A stretch of DNA of 64,000 nt, taken from NCBI RefSeq assembly GCF_036053395.1, contig NZ_CP107942.1, positions 8,636,001-8,700,000 of the forward strand. The letters are read 5' to 3'. Position 1 is the first letter of the stretch; each line of letters opens with the position of its first letter. This DNA comes from Actinoplanes sp. NBC_00393 (GTDB lineage Bacteria; Actinomycetota; Actinomycetes; Mycobacteriales; Micromonosporaceae). A program made the position numbers and the translations under genes. Shown piece by piece: positions 48,780-56,930 of the stretch. The notes below the pieces were generated by a model. It saw nothing but the letters and a program-made list of their open reading frames with translations. It did no database searches and was not told the DNA's origin.

Positions 48780-49361
48780 ATGGGGAGGGTTACGCGGAGT
48801 CAGGTCAGCGATCTCCCCCATATCGTGGGGCTGCCCTTCGCGTTCGTCGTCGTCCTGATCCTCGCCGGTCTCGCTTTCGGTCTGCCGTGGCTCGACCGGG
48901 CCGTGCCGGCCGAGCGCCCGGTCGCCGCCGGCGAGCCGTACGCGGTGGGCGCGGGCGCCACGATCGTCCCGCCGCCGGGCGCGACCCTCGACCTGACCGG
49001 CGCGCGACCCGGCCGGGAGCGCGGCTCGGCCCTGTTCCACCTCGGCCCGGTGCAGTACGCGATCGCCGTCCAGCCGTTCGACGGCGACCTGACCGCCGCC
49101 GCCGTACGCCTGCGTCAGCGCATCACCGGCACGTCCGGCCACCAGGTCTCCGGCACCCAGCTCGCGGTCTCGACGGCCGGCGGGCTGGCCGGGATCCAGG
49201 GCGGGTACACCGCCGGTGACCAGGGCGGCCGGTACGCGGTCTTCGTCGCGCACGGCTTCACCATCGAGGTCACGGTCACCGGGGCGGACCCCGATCTGGC
49301 ACGCGCTCTGCCGGCGATCGACTCGAGTATCCGTACCCTTCGATTCGAGGGTCGCCGGTGA
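48780..49361 (+). CDS. Membrane-anchored extracytoplasmic protein, unknown
   Basis: A 193-residue protein: a short cytoplasmic head, one membrane helix (LPFAFVVVLILAGLAFGLPWL, about residues 18-38), then a roughly 150-residue exposed domain with GATIVPPPGATLDL and an alternating strand pattern ending IDSSIRTLRFEGRR. No family recognised. ATG at 48780 is preceded by TTAACT 7 nt upstream rather than a ribosome site. It overlaps the PrsW-type protease gene by GTGA, so it may be that protease's partner or substrate. Confidence 0.7.
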   Translation: MGRVTRSQVSDLPHIVGLPFAFVVVLILAGLAFGLPWLDRAVPAERPVAAGEPYAVGAGATIVPPPGATLDLTGARPGRERGSALFHLGPVQYAIAVQPFDGDLTAAAVRLRQRITGTSGHQVSGTQLAVSTAGGLAGIQGGYTAGDQGGRYAVFVAHGFTIEVTVTGADPDLARALPAIDSSIRTLRFEGRR

Positions 49362-50617
49362 GCGAGCCGGTCCGTCCCGGCGTCGCCCGGGCGGCCGCGC
49401 TCACCCGCCAGCCCGCGTTCTGGGTGGTCGCCACGCTGCTGGCGGCCGGGGCGGTGCGGATCTCCCAGATCACCGGCCGGTTCTTCAGCGTGTACCCGGT
49501 CGCCACGATCACCGCTATCGCGATGTTCGCGCTGCTGGCCGTACCCTTCTGGCTCTTTGTCTCGGAGCTGGACTTCCTGGAGCGCGAGCCGCCGAGCCTG
49601 CGGGTGCTGGCCTTCGCCTGGGGCGGCCTGGTCGCCACCAGCGTGTCGATCCCGGGCAGCACCGCGCTGGACAACCTGATCGCGAAGCTTGGCTCGCCGG
49701 CCCTGGCCGCGGACTGGGGCGCCGCCCTGGCCGGGCCCACGGTCGAGGAGATCGCCAAGACGCTCGGCGTGGTGGCCATCGTGCTGATCGCCCGGGCGCA
49801 GGTGAACAGCGTGCTGGACGGCGTGGTCTACGGCGCCCTGGTCGGGCTCGGTTTCCAGATCGTCGAGGACGTGGTCTTCGCGATCGGTGCGGTGGCGATG
49901 GCCGGGCAGGGCGACCAGGTCCAGCCGGTGGTCACCACGTTCCTGGTACGCGGATTCCTGGCTGGCGTCTGGAGCCACACCCTGTTCGGTGCGCTGGCCG
50001 GTGCGGGCATCGGCTACCTCGTGGTCAATCCGGACCGCTCCCGCGGGCACCGGCTCGCGATGGCCGGGCTCGCCCTGTTCGGCGCCTGGGCCTCGCACGT
50101 GCTCTGGAACTCGCCGCTGTTCCGCGACGGGCTCGGCGACGGCGCGCTGGCCCTGCTCGCGGTGCTGGTCTTCAAGGGTCTGCCGCCGCTGCTGCTGATC
50201 CTCTTCCTGGTGCGGCGCGCGCACGACCAGGAGGCGGCCTACTACGTGGCCAAGCTGGCCACGCTGCGGGACCCGGAACTGATCACCACGGCGGAGCTGC
50301 GGGTGCTCGGTTCCGGGTCACGCCGGGCGGCGGCCCGGCGGTATGCCGCGGCGCGTGCCGGTCGCCGGGGCCGCACGGCGGTGCGGCGTCTCCAGCGCGC
50401 CCAGGCACGGTTGGCTGTCGAGCTCAGCCGGGCATCGGGGTCGGCGACGGCGGACTGCGCGGAGGTACGCGTACAGCGCGCCGTTCTCATCGACCTGGGC
50501 CACCCGGAAGCGGTGGAGGGCACCCGTTCCTGGCGGCACACCGCCTCGACGGTCGGCACCACCGCCGTGGCGATCGCCGTCCTCTGGGTCGCGCTCTCCG
50601 CGCTGGGCGGATCGTGA
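49358..50617 (+). CDS. PrsW-family intramembrane metalloprotease
   Basis: A 419-residue membrane protein with eight to nine helices. The PrsW motifs are PTVEEIAKTL (EExxK, residues 130-134), GFQIVEDVVF and WSHTLFGALAGAGIG, which supply the glutamates and histidine of the presumed zinc site. In Bacillus PrsW clips an anti-sigma factor. A basic cytoplasmic region (SRRAAARRYAAARAGRR) and one more C-terminal helix follow. It starts with GTG overlapping the stop of the preceding membrane protein. The SigE/LCP pair lies 31 kb away, so a link is speculative. Confidence 0.88.
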   Translation: MSEPVRPGVARAAALTRQPAFWVVATLLAAGAVRISQITGRFFSVYPVATITAIAMFALLAVPFWLFVSELDFLEREPPSLRVLAFAWGGLVATSVSIPGSTALDNLIAKLGSPALAADWGAALAGPTVEEIAKTLGVVAIVLIARAQVNSVLDGVVYGALVGLGFQIVEDVVFAIGAVAMAGQGDQVQPVVTTFLVRGFLAGVWSHTLFGALAGAGIGYLVVNPDRSRGHRLAMAGLALFGAWASHVLWNSPLFRDGLGDGALALLAVLVFKGLPPLLLILFLVRRAHDQEAAYYVAKLATLRDPELITTAELRVLGSGSRRAAARRYAAARAGRRGRTAVRRLQRAQARLAVELSRASGSATADCAEVRVQRAVLIDLGHPEAVEGTRSWRHTASTVGTTAVAIAVLWVALSALGGS

Positions 50618-50866
50618 TCAGATCTTCGGCGGCAGACCACCGTCGCCGTCGACGACCACGTCCGGGTTGCCGTCCTCGTTCAGGTCGACCATCGTGATGT
50701 CGACCTTCCCGTCGCCGTCGGTGTCGAACTGGTACAGGTCCGGCTTGCCGTCGCCGTCCGTGTCGGAAACCCAGACATCGGGACGGCCGTCACCGTTCGC
50801 GTCGCTGGTCACCAGGTCGACGCGGTCGTTCCCGCGGGTCTCGATGATCTCCTGCGGCTCGCTCAC
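50618..50866 (-). CDS. Small protein made of Ca-binding DxDxDG repeats
   Basis: An 82-residue acidic protein. After MSEPQEIIETRGNDRVDLV it is built of about five loops such as DANGDGRPD, DTDGDGKPD, DTDGDGKVD, DLNEDGNPD and VDGDGG, spaced 12-14 residues apart as in dockerin, thrombospondin type 3 or VCBS-type calcium loops. There is no signal peptide, so it is predicted to be cytoplasmic or exported non-classically. It lies tail to tail with the PrsW gene with zero spacing. Function unknown; calcium binding is inferred from the motifs. Confidence 0.75.
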   Translation of the reverse strand: MSEPQEIIETRGNDRVDLVTSDANGDGRPDVWVSDTDGDGKPDLYQFDTDGDGKVDITMVDLNEDGNPDVVVDGDGGLPPKI

Positions 50867-50996
50867 GATGCTCCTCCCCTGAGCCGGTCGGTCCGACCCG
50901 ATCGCCCGTCAGTACCCGAATGATCGCTGGATCAGTCAATCCCGGTGTGACGGTTGTCGCTGGTGCGGCCGTGACTCGCCGGTAACGTACGCCGAC

Positions 50997-51416
50997 GTGG
51001 ATATCGCGGAGGACGGCATGCAGCACCTGTTCACCAGCAGCGGTGGGGGTGCGCTCGCCGAGCGGATGGGCATCGAGATCACCGAGGCCGGCGCGGACCG
51101 GGTCGTCGGCACGATGCCGGTCGAGGGCAACACCCAGCCGTACGGGTTGCTGCACGGCGGAGCCTCCTGCGTGCTCGCCGAGACACTCGGATCGGTCGGG
51201 GCGGTGCTGCACGGGCAGACCGTGGACCGGCCGTTCGCGGTCGGCGTCGACATCAACGCCACCCACCACAAGGCCGCCCGTTCGGGTCTGGTGACAGGTG
51301 TCGCACTGCCGGTGCACCGGGGGCGGGCCGTGGCGACGTACGAGGTGGTCATCACGGATGAGGGCGGCGACCGGGTCTGCACGGCGCGGATCACCTGTCT
51401 GCTCCGTGGTGCCTGA
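50997..51416 (+). CDS. Hotdog-fold thioesterase (PaaI/4HBT family)
   Basis: A 139-residue enzyme of the phenylacetic-acid degradation-type thioesterase group. GNTQPYGLLHGGASCVLAETLGS is the conserved helix with the HGG turn, followed by strands VGVDINATHHKAARSG and RGRAVATYEVVI. It probably hydrolyses an acyl- or aroyl-CoA. GTG at 50997 has TAACGT ending 8 nt upstream and no ribosome site, suggesting leaderless translation. It is divergent from the Ca-repeat gene. Confidence 0.88.
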   Translation: MDIAEDGMQHLFTSSGGGALAERMGIEITEAGADRVVGTMPVEGNTQPYGLLHGGASCVLAETLGSVGAVLHGQTVDRPFAVGVDINATHHKAARSGLVTGVALPVHRGRAVATYEVVITDEGGDRVCTARITCLLRGA

Positions 51417-51466
51417 AAAGCCTCGTCGACGAGCATTCCTTGACGGTTGGACGTACCTTTTCTGAC

Positions 51467-51856
51467 GTGACCGAAGTACCACAGGACGCGTTCGAGGACG
51501 CCGCGCAGATCCTGCGTTGTGCGCTCACCGGCGACAGCGCTGCCGTTGCCGACACCTTCGACGCCGTCGTCGACCGGGAGGGCGTCGTCGGAGCGTGGGA
51601 CGTGGCCTGGTGCCTCGCGGCGACCATGGTCGGCCAGGTGCCACCGGGCGGCGCCTGGACCCTGGAGTTCCCCGGCATCGACGATGCTCGCTACGACAAG
51701 CGGTGGGTGGCCCGGTTCGTCAGCGCCTATGTGAACGGGGACTTCCCGACCGGGGAGGCACTCTTCGGCGCCGCGATCGCGGACGGGCGACTGCCCGACT
51801 GCCTGCTCGCCCTCGCCGGATCGACGGTCGCCACCCTGCGTCATCGGGCGGCGTGA
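51467..51856 (+). CDS. Small unknown protein upstream of DUF2786 gene
   Basis: A 129-residue soluble protein (MTEVPQDAFEDAAQILRCAL...), rich in Ala, Asp and Val, with helical character (WDVAWCLAATMVG, YDKRWVARFVSAYVNGD). No recognised motif. GTG at 51467 is preferred because TACCTT ends 7 nt upstream; a TTG at 51440 would add nine residues. It overlaps the next gene by GTGA, implying coupled translation with the DUF2786 protein. Confidence 0.6.
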   Translation: MTEVPQDAFEDAAQILRCALTGDSAAVADTFDAVVDREGVVGAWDVAWCLAATMVGQVPPGGAWTLEFPGIDDARYDKRWVARFVSAYVNGDFPTGEALFGAAIADGRLPDCLLALAGSTVATLRHRAA

Positions 51857-52557
51857 GCGGGCTCTACGCGTACTTTCTGATGTCTGATGCCCTGCTGGCC
51901 CGCGTGCGCAAGCTGCTCGCCATGGCCGAGGACCCGGCCTGTACCCCGGACGAAGCCGAAGCCTTCACCGAGAAGGCCGCCGAGCTGATCGCGAAATACG
52001 GCGTCGACCAGGCGATGCTCGCCGTCGCCGATCCGGCGGCCGACCCGGTCGGGGACCGCGTCATCACCATCGACCCGCCGTACGCGCGGGACAAGGCCGG
52101 CCTGCTCGCGGCGGTGGCGGCGCCGATGCGCTGCCGCGTCGTGCACCTCGACCGGCGCAGCCTGGCGCGCAGTCATCTGTTCGGGCACGCGGCCGACCTG
52201 GCCCGGGTCGAGCTGCTCTTCACCTCGCTGCTGGTCCAGGCGGCGCACGGCCTGGCCGCCAGCCCGGTGCCGTGGGGCGAGCATCCGGCCGCCTACCGGC
52301 GGTCCTGGCTGGTCGGTTACAGCCAGGCGGTCAGCGCCCGGCTCTGGGCGGCGGAACGATCTGCGGCCGCCGAGACACCCGGCGCCGAACTGGTCCTCGT
52401 CGACCGCACCGACCTGGTCGAGCGGCGGCGCGACGACCTGTACCCGCAACTGGCCAAACTGCCGCCACGCCGGTTGCAGGGCAGTGGCCGGATCCGTGGT
52501 TACCGGGCCGGTCAGAACGCCCATCTGGGCGGCGGCGACGCGGTCACTTCATCCTGA
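51853..52557 (+). CDS. DUF2786 domain protein
   Basis: A 234-residue soluble protein. The DUF2786 region is MSDALLARVRKLLAMAEDPACTPDEAEAFTEKAAELIAKYGVD, a helical pair also seen at the start of SprT-like and phage-associated proteins. The remainder (HLFGHAADLARVELLFTSLL, WLVGYSQAVSARL) is helical. Role unknown. The start is either GTG at 51853, overlapping the previous stop codon, or ATG at 51880, which begins at the domain. Its end overlaps the convergent gene by 14 nt. Confidence 0.78.
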   Translation: MSGLYAYFLMSDALLARVRKLLAMAEDPACTPDEAEAFTEKAAELIAKYGVDQAMLAVADPAADPVGDRVITIDPPYARDKAGLLAAVAAPMRCRVVHLDRRSLARSHLFGHAADLARVELLFTSLLVQAAHGLAASPVPWGEHPAAYRRSWLVGYSQAVSARLWAAERSAAAETPGAELVLVDRTDLVERRRDDLYPQLAKLPPRRLQGSGRIRGYRAGQNAHLGGGDAVTSS

Positions 52558-52852
52558 GGTAGAGCGCCTTCGCGTACTGCGCGGCGGCGGCATTGTTGTA
52601 CATCGTCGCCTGCGACATGAAGAAATCGTTGTCGGCGATCGAGCGGGACGCCTGCGAGGTGCCCTTCCAGCGGATGTCGGCCTCCGCTTCGGACAGTCCG
52701 CGTGATTTGAACTGCCGGCGCATCGCGATCCGGCCGCTGCGGAATGCCTCGGCCGCCTCCTCCGCGTACCTCATGCAGGTCATGGCCTTCTCGCTCAGCG
52801 CCTCCGCCAGCTTGAAGGCCGCCTGCTCCGCGTCGTTCGTGAAGGTCTGCAC
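52544..52852 (-). CDS. Small helical protein, unknown
   Basis: A 102-residue all-helical protein (MQTFTNDAEQAAFKLAEALSEKAM... KALYLRMK), with many Ala, Met and charged residues in a heptad-like spacing. There is no signal peptide or membrane segment. GTG at 52852 follows GAGGAGACG; the long upstream open frame is discarded because its codon use is poor and it opposes another gene. Function unknown. Confidence 0.6.
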   Translation of the reverse strand: MQTFTNDAEQAAFKLAEALSEKAMTCMRYAEEAAEAFRSGRIAMRRQFKSRGLSEAEADIRWKGTSQASRSIADNDFFMSQATMYNNAAAAQYAKALYLRMK

Positions 52853-52976
52853 GACGTCGTCTCCTCGCCACGGTGCTAGTGACCGATCTCGATAACACTC
52901 TGATAGACGAGACGGCTCCCCTTCAAGAGGCCCGCAATTCCTCAAGCCCGCTGTTCGGCGCCCGATCAACGTTTCC

Positions 52977-53351
52977 ATGAGCGACACGACCGTGCCCGCC
53001 GGCTGGTACGCCGACCCGGCCGGGACACCCCAACAGCGGTGGTGGGACGGTTTCCGGTGGACGAACCATCTGCAGCCGGCACCGTTCGTGATGTCACTCA
53101 CGCCACCCTCCGTGGCGAACCGTCGGTTCCGGTGGGGGCTGGGCGACGCCGAGACCGACCGGGCCGAGGGCCGGAACTCACCGGCTCTGCACGCTTTGAT
53201 CTTCGGCATCGTCGGGCTGGTGTTCAACCCGCTGCTGCTCGTCTCGGTGGCTGCTCTGGTCTGGGGAGTAATTGGCCTGCGGCGTTCCACCGTCGGTCGC
53301 GTTCAGGCGATCTGCGGGATGACGCTGGGCCTGGTATCGGTGCTGCTCTGA
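52977..53351 (+). CDS. DUF2510/DUF4190-type membrane protein
   Basis: A 124-residue protein. Residues 6-33 form a DUF2510 motif, VPAGWYADPAGTPQQRWWDGFRWTNH, whose paired Trp residues bind an unknown partner near the membrane. Two hydrophobic helices follow (LIFGIVGLVFNPLLLVSVAALVWGVIGL and a C-terminal one), the second preceded by a basic turn (RRSTVGR). Such proteins are common in actinomycetes and of unknown role. ATG at 52977 has no strong ribosome site. Confidence 0.75.
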   Translation: MSDTTVPAGWYADPAGTPQQRWWDGFRWTNHLQPAPFVMSLTPPSVANRRFRWGLGDAETDRAEGRNSPALHALIFGIVGLVFNPLLLVSVAALVWGVIGLRRSTVGRVQAICGMTLGLVSVLL

Positions 53352-53438
53352 ATTCCGGGGCGGCGCGTCGGGACCGTATCGTTCTATGATCCTCGGGTCG
53401 CGGTGATCTTCGATGCCGCATCCCCCGGAAGGATCTCG

Positions 53439-54569
53439 ATGGCCCGTTCCGCCTGGCCCACCCGTGCCGGCCTCGCTCTGCTCGCCACCATCTCCGTGGG
53501 AGCGCTTGCCGCGCCCGCCCAGGCCGCCACCACCGGCGTCGCCACGGTCAGCGGCACCAAGGTGCAGTACAAAGCCGCCTCCGGCAAGCAGAACAAGGTC
53601 CTGATCACCCGCAGCGGCAACACGATCACGATCGACGACCAGGTGGCGGTCAAGGCGGGCAAGGGATGCAAGGCGGTCGCCGGCGACAAGAGCAAAGTCC
53701 GGTGTACGCCCAGCGCGGCGCCCACCCGGGTCACGGTCTACACGTACGACCGGGTCGACACGATCGTGAACAGCACCGACGTGCGGATGACGGCCGACGG
53801 CGGCACCGGCGGCGACCGGATCACCGGCGGATCCCGCGGTGACAAGATCAAGGGCGGCTCCGGCGCCGACCGGATCTCCAGCCTCGCCGGCAACGACTAC
53901 GTCGACGGCGGCACCGGCAACGACACGATCGCCGCCGGCGACGGCGCCGACACCCTGCACGGCGACACCGGCAACGACACGCTGCGCGGCGGCAACGGCG
54001 ACGACACCATCTTCGGCGAGGCCGGCCACGACAAGCTGTACGGCGACGCCGGCTCCGACATCCTGCTCGGCTACCAGGGCCGCGACCGCATTTCAGGCGG
54101 CGCCGACAACGACATCCTGTACGGCGACATGTCCTCCGACGCGGTCTCGGCCGACATCCTGCTGGGCGGTTCCGGTGTGGACACTGCCGACTACAGCAAC
54201 TACCGCAAGGCCGTCCGCGTCGACCTGGACGGCGTCGCCGACGACGGCCGCCCCGGCGAGAAGGACCGGGTAGGCGCCGACATCGAGGCCATCGAGGGCG
54301 GCCTCGGCGACGACACCCTGACCGGCAACAGCAGTTTCAACTTCCTCACCGGCGGCCTGGGCGACGACGTCCTCCGCGGCGGCGCCGGCAACGACTCGCT
54401 GGACGGCTCGGCCGGCCGCGACAAGCTCTACGGCGAATCCGGCGACGACATCCTGTACGGCGTCGACGAGCCGGCCGGAGCGGACCGCCTGGACGGTGGC
54501 ACCAACGGAGCCGTGGGCGACGACTGCTTCCGGGGCCGCGGCGACACGGCAACCGCCTGCGAGCCCTGA
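53439..54569 (+). CDS. Secreted RTX-type calcium-binding protein
   Basis: A 376-residue exported protein. The signal peptide (LALLATISVGALAAPAQA) is followed by a 90-residue beta domain with two cysteines (GCKAVAG and VRCTPS), then a stack of hemolysin-type nonapeptide repeats such as GGSGADRIS, GGTGNDTI, GGNGDDTIF and GGAGNDSLD that form a calcium-dependent beta roll. It ends with a Cys pair (DDCFRGRGDTATACEP). There is no type I secretion gene nearby and no toxin domain, so it is probably a Sec-exported surface or matrix protein. ATG at 53439 follows GGAAGGA. Confidence 0.88.
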   Translation: MARSAWPTRAGLALLATISVGALAAPAQAATTGVATVSGTKVQYKAASGKQNKVLITRSGNTITIDDQVAVKAGKGCKAVAGDKSKVRCTPSAAPTRVTVYTYDRVDTIVNSTDVRMTADGGTGGDRITGGSRGDKIKGGSGADRISSLAGNDYVDGGTGNDTIAAGDGADTLHGDTGNDTLRGGNGDDTIFGEAGHDKLYGDAGSDILLGYQGRDRISGGADNDILYGDMSSDAVSADILLGGSGVDTADYSNYRKAVRVDLDGVADDGRPGEKDRVGADIEAIEGGLGDDTLTGNSSFNFLTGGLGDDVLRGGAGNDSLDGSAGRDKLYGESGDDILYGVDEPAGADRLDGGTNGAVGDDCFRGRGDTATACEP

Positions 54570-54580
54570 TCAACCACAGC

Positions 54581-54608
54581 GCCGGGCCCGCACATCCGCG
54601 GGCCCGGC
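54581..54608 (+). terminator. Terminator after the RTX gene
   Basis: GCCGGGCCCGC (54581-54591) pairs with GCGGGCCCGGC (54598-54608). The rest of 54609-54918 holds the tRNA-side hairpin and no gene I can support. Confidence 0.8.
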
Positions 54609-54714
54609 AATGAATCTCTGCCCAGTGCGCCGCCCACCTTCGCGGCACCGAGCCACGAGCGGGACACGCCGCACGCGGACACGGCCGAGACCGACCCAGC
54701 AGAGAGCTGAGGTA

Positions 54715-54744
54715 CAAGAAAGGCCCGCGGCGTCTCCCCGGGCC
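54715..54744 (-). terminator. Terminator of the tRNA cluster
   Basis: On the minus strand GGCCCG (54744-54739) pairs with CGGGCC (54727-54722) and is followed by TTTCTTG, an intrinsic terminator for transcripts leaving tRNA-Phe. Confidence 0.55.
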
Positions 54745-54921
54745 GGATCCTTGTCCTGGGCTGCGCCCGGCGCGGGCCGGCGGGCGACTCGCGACGGCGA
54801 TCATGGGGAATCTGCGGTCACCAGAGGGTGACTTCGAGAGGGCGAAACGGCCCCGGAAAGCAGAACGTCCACCGTACGTTTCCGCAGGTGGACGACGCTC
54901 AAAGCCCGGCGAAGAGCTTGG

Positions 54922-54995
54922 TGGCCAGGGGCGGGGTCGAACCGCCGACCTTCCGATTTTCAGTCGGACGCTCGTACCAACTGAGCTACCTGGCC
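54922..54995 (-). tRNA. tRNA-Phe (GAA)
   Basis: The acceptor stem GGCCAGG pairs with CCTGGCC, the discriminator is A, and CCA is encoded next (54921-54919). The D arm is GCTC...GAGC, the anticodon loop CTGAAAA carries GAA, and the T arm is GGCGG-TTCGACC-CCGCC. All four arms pair. Confidence 0.97.
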
Positions 54996-55009
54996 GTGAG
55001 GTGGTGTTG

Positions 55010-55083
55010 CGGTCCTGACGGGACTTGAACCCGCGACCTCCGCCTTGACAGGGCGGCGAGCACTCCAACTGCTCCACAGGACC
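55010..55083 (-). tRNA. tRNA-Asp (GTC)
   Basis: The acceptor stem GGTCCTG pairs with CAGGACC with discriminator G, as expected for tRNA-Asp. The anticodon loop CTGTCAA carries GTC and the T arm is CGGGTTCAAGTCCCG. CCA is not encoded. Confidence 0.97.
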
Positions 55084-55140
55084 TTGCTACGTAACTGTCT
55101 TGCTCCGGTTTGTCAGCCGCTTGCGCCACTAACTTACCAG

Positions 55141-55213
55141 TACCCCCAACGGGATTCGAACCCGTGCTACCGCCTTGAAAGGGCGGCGTCCTAGGCCACT
55201 AGACGATGAGGGC
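55141..55213 (-). tRNA. tRNA-Glu (TTC)
   Basis: The anticodon loop CTTTCAA carries TTC, and the D arm and T arm (CGGGTTCGAATCCCG) are standard. The acceptor GCCCTCA pairs with TGGGGGT including G-U wobbles at the first and fifth pairs. Discriminator A; no encoded CCA. It is first in transcription order of the Glu-Asp-Phe cluster. Confidence 0.96.
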
Positions 55214-55396
55214 AACTCCGCCATCATTGCATATCGCGCTGGCTGTGCGATCAGCAGTGCTTGGTGGCTTGCCTGCCTTGATGGCTTTGGGCCCGCCCCG
55301 CTTGAGGCCTGCAAAGCATATGTGATCCCCCGAGCGGTCTCCAAATCGGTACCCCCTTTTCTTGCCACGCGTCTCTGACCTGCGGAAACGCGTCGG

Positions 55397-56389
55397 CTAT
55401 CCGGCGGCGGCAGCGGTGACGGCCCGGACCGCGTCCCCTAGATTGCCGAGCGGGGTCACTTCGGGGGGCAGGTTGGCGAGGGGCCAGCCGGGGCCGGCGG
55501 CCGCGATCAGGAGCGGGGGACGGGGTACGCCGAGCAGCCGCGCCAACTGTTCGACCCCGCCCGTGGCCGGCAGTTGGGACCACAGCACCACAACGGCCGG
55601 CCCGGTTCGATTCACAGCGTCCAGCAGCGCCCGAGACGGCACCCGGGCGCCGAACAGCCGGCTGGGCACCCCGTTCTCGGCCAGCGCGGCGGCGAGCGCC
55701 TCCAGGGGCAGCGTGTGCTGTTCCTCGTCGGCGGCGGCGAGCAGGACGCGGGGGGCCCGGTCCCGGGGCGGCCTCGGTACGCCGGCGAGCACCTCGGTGA
55801 CCGTGCGGGACAGCAGGTGCTCGACCTCGACGTAACGTTCGGTGGCCTGATAGCGGTCGCCGATACCGATCAGCACCGGCATGATCACGCGATCCCAGGC
55901 GAGGACGACGCCACGGCCGGTGACCGCGCCCTCGATGATGTAGCGCATCGACGGCGCGTCCAGGCGCATGGCGGCGCGCGCCAGCCCTCGGGCAGCGGGA
56001 TCAGCCCGGCCACCCAGGGCGATGGTCGGTCCCCCGCCGGCCGGCGCCTGCGGAAAAGCCGGACCGGAAGCCAGTCCGTCCGGAGAACCGGCACCGGAAG
56101 CCGGGCCATCCAGAACATCGGGATCGGAAGCCGAGCCCTCCGGAAGACCGGGACCAACGGCGTCCGAGCGCCGAGCCCACGCAGCCGCCTCTGCCGGTGC
56201 GATGCCCTGCGCGGTGAGCCGCTGCATGACCTGCAGACGGACCATGTCCTCGACGGTGTACCGCCGATGATGTCCCGGCTCGTGGCGGCTCGGGCCCAGC
56301 CCGTACCTCTGATGCCACGTGCGCAGCGTGGTCACCGCGACGCCGAGGCGGCGTGCGGCCGCGCCCGCGCTCAGCCCGTCATTTGCCAC
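55397..56389 (-). CDS. CarH/LitR-like B12-binding MerR regulator
   Basis: A 330-residue light-sensing type repressor. The MerR winged helix is LSAGAAARRLGVAVTTLRTWHQRYGLG (residues 6-32). A roughly 50-residue Gly/Ser/Pro-rich linker follows, then a helical cobalamin-capping domain and a Rossmann B12 domain with DEEQH (His225, presumed lower axial ligand). In CarH the adenosyl group is capped by W-x9-EH; here the spacing is kept, but Tyr180 replaces Trp (Y180, E190, H191). It is last in a crtE-crtI-idi-carH run and overlaps idi by 11 nt, so it likely controls these and the divergent crtB-photolyase genes, released by light. Confidence 0.85.
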   Translation of the reverse strand: MANDGLSAGAAARRLGVAVTTLRTWHQRYGLGPSRHEPGHHRRYTVEDMVRLQVMQRLTAQGIAPAEAAAWARRSDAVGPGLPEGSASDPDVLDGPASGAGSPDGLASGPAFPQAPAGGGPTIALGGRADPAARGLARAAMRLDAPSMRYIIEGAVTGRGVVLAWDRVIMPVLIGIGDRYQATERYVEVEHLLSRTVTEVLAGVPRPPRDRAPRVLLAAADEEQHTLPLEALAAALAENGVPSRLFGARVPSRALLDAVNRTGPAVVVLWSQLPATGGVEQLARLLGVPRPPLLIAAAGPGWPLANLPPEVTPLGNLGDAVRAVTAAAAG

Positions 56390-56930
56390 CCGACCGCTCC
56401 GATGCCAGGAGCCGGGCGGCGACTCCGGCCAGCCAGGGCGCGTACGACCCGGGGTCGCCCGCCACCCGTTCCGGCAGTTCGGACGGCGTCACCCAGAGCA
56501 GTCGCGACACCTCGGCCGGGTCGGGCTGGAACTCGATGCCGTCGGGTACGCGGCCGAGGAGCACGTGGTCGTATTCGTGCTCGACCCGTCCGGTGATCGG
56601 GTCCTCGGCGCGGTACGTGTAGACCCCGACCTCGGTCAGCGGCACCGCGTCGATCCCGAGCTCCTCGGTGAGCCGGCGGCCCGCGGCGACCGTCAGGTCC
56701 TCGCCCGGCGCCGGGTGCCCGCAGCACGTGTTGGCCCAGCGCAGCGGGAAGCGGGTCTTCGCCGCGGCCCGTTGTTGCAGCAGCACCCGCCCGGTGTCGT
56801 CGGCGAGGAAGACCGAGAAGGCGCGGTGCAGCCGCCCGGGAGCGTCGTGTGCCTCCTGCACGGTCAGCGAGCCGATAGCGGTGCCGACTTCGTCGACGAG
56901 TTCGACCAGATGGGATTCCCGTGCCGTCAC
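56379..56930 (-). CDS. idi: Isopentenyl-diphosphate isomerase, type 1
   Basis: A 183-residue Nudix-type enzyme interconverting IPP and DMAPP for isoprenoid supply. TCCGHPAPGED includes the catalytic Cys and a metal-binding His, RRLTEELGI is the Nudix helix, and EHEYDHVLLG holds further metal ligands. GTG at 56930 overlaps the crtI stop codon; its own end overlaps the regulator. Length and motifs are complete. Confidence 0.96.
   Translation of the reverse strand: MTARESHLVELVDEVGTAIGSLTVQEAHDAPGRLHRAFSVFLADDTGRVLLQQRAAAKTRFPLRWANTCCGHPAPGEDLTVAAGRRLTEELGIDAVPLTEVGVYTYRAEDPITGRVEHEYDHVLLGRVPDGIEFQPDPAEVSRLLWVTPSELPERVAGDPGSYAPWLAGVAARLLASERSGGK

Noticed and set aside
53439..54569. RTX protein considered as a toxin of a contact or type I secretion system.
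   Set aside because: There is no toxin domain, HlyB/HlyD genes or immunity gene, and a normal Sec signal peptide is present.
54803..55028. Small open frames of 66-71 codons on the plus strand.
   Set aside because: They run antisense across the tRNA-Phe gene and have no ribosome site or domain.
55320..55375. Possible fourth tRNA fragment (CCCCCGAGCGGTCTCC).
   Set aside because: It lacks an anticodon stem and T arm in either orientation; only the D-arm-like phrase is present.
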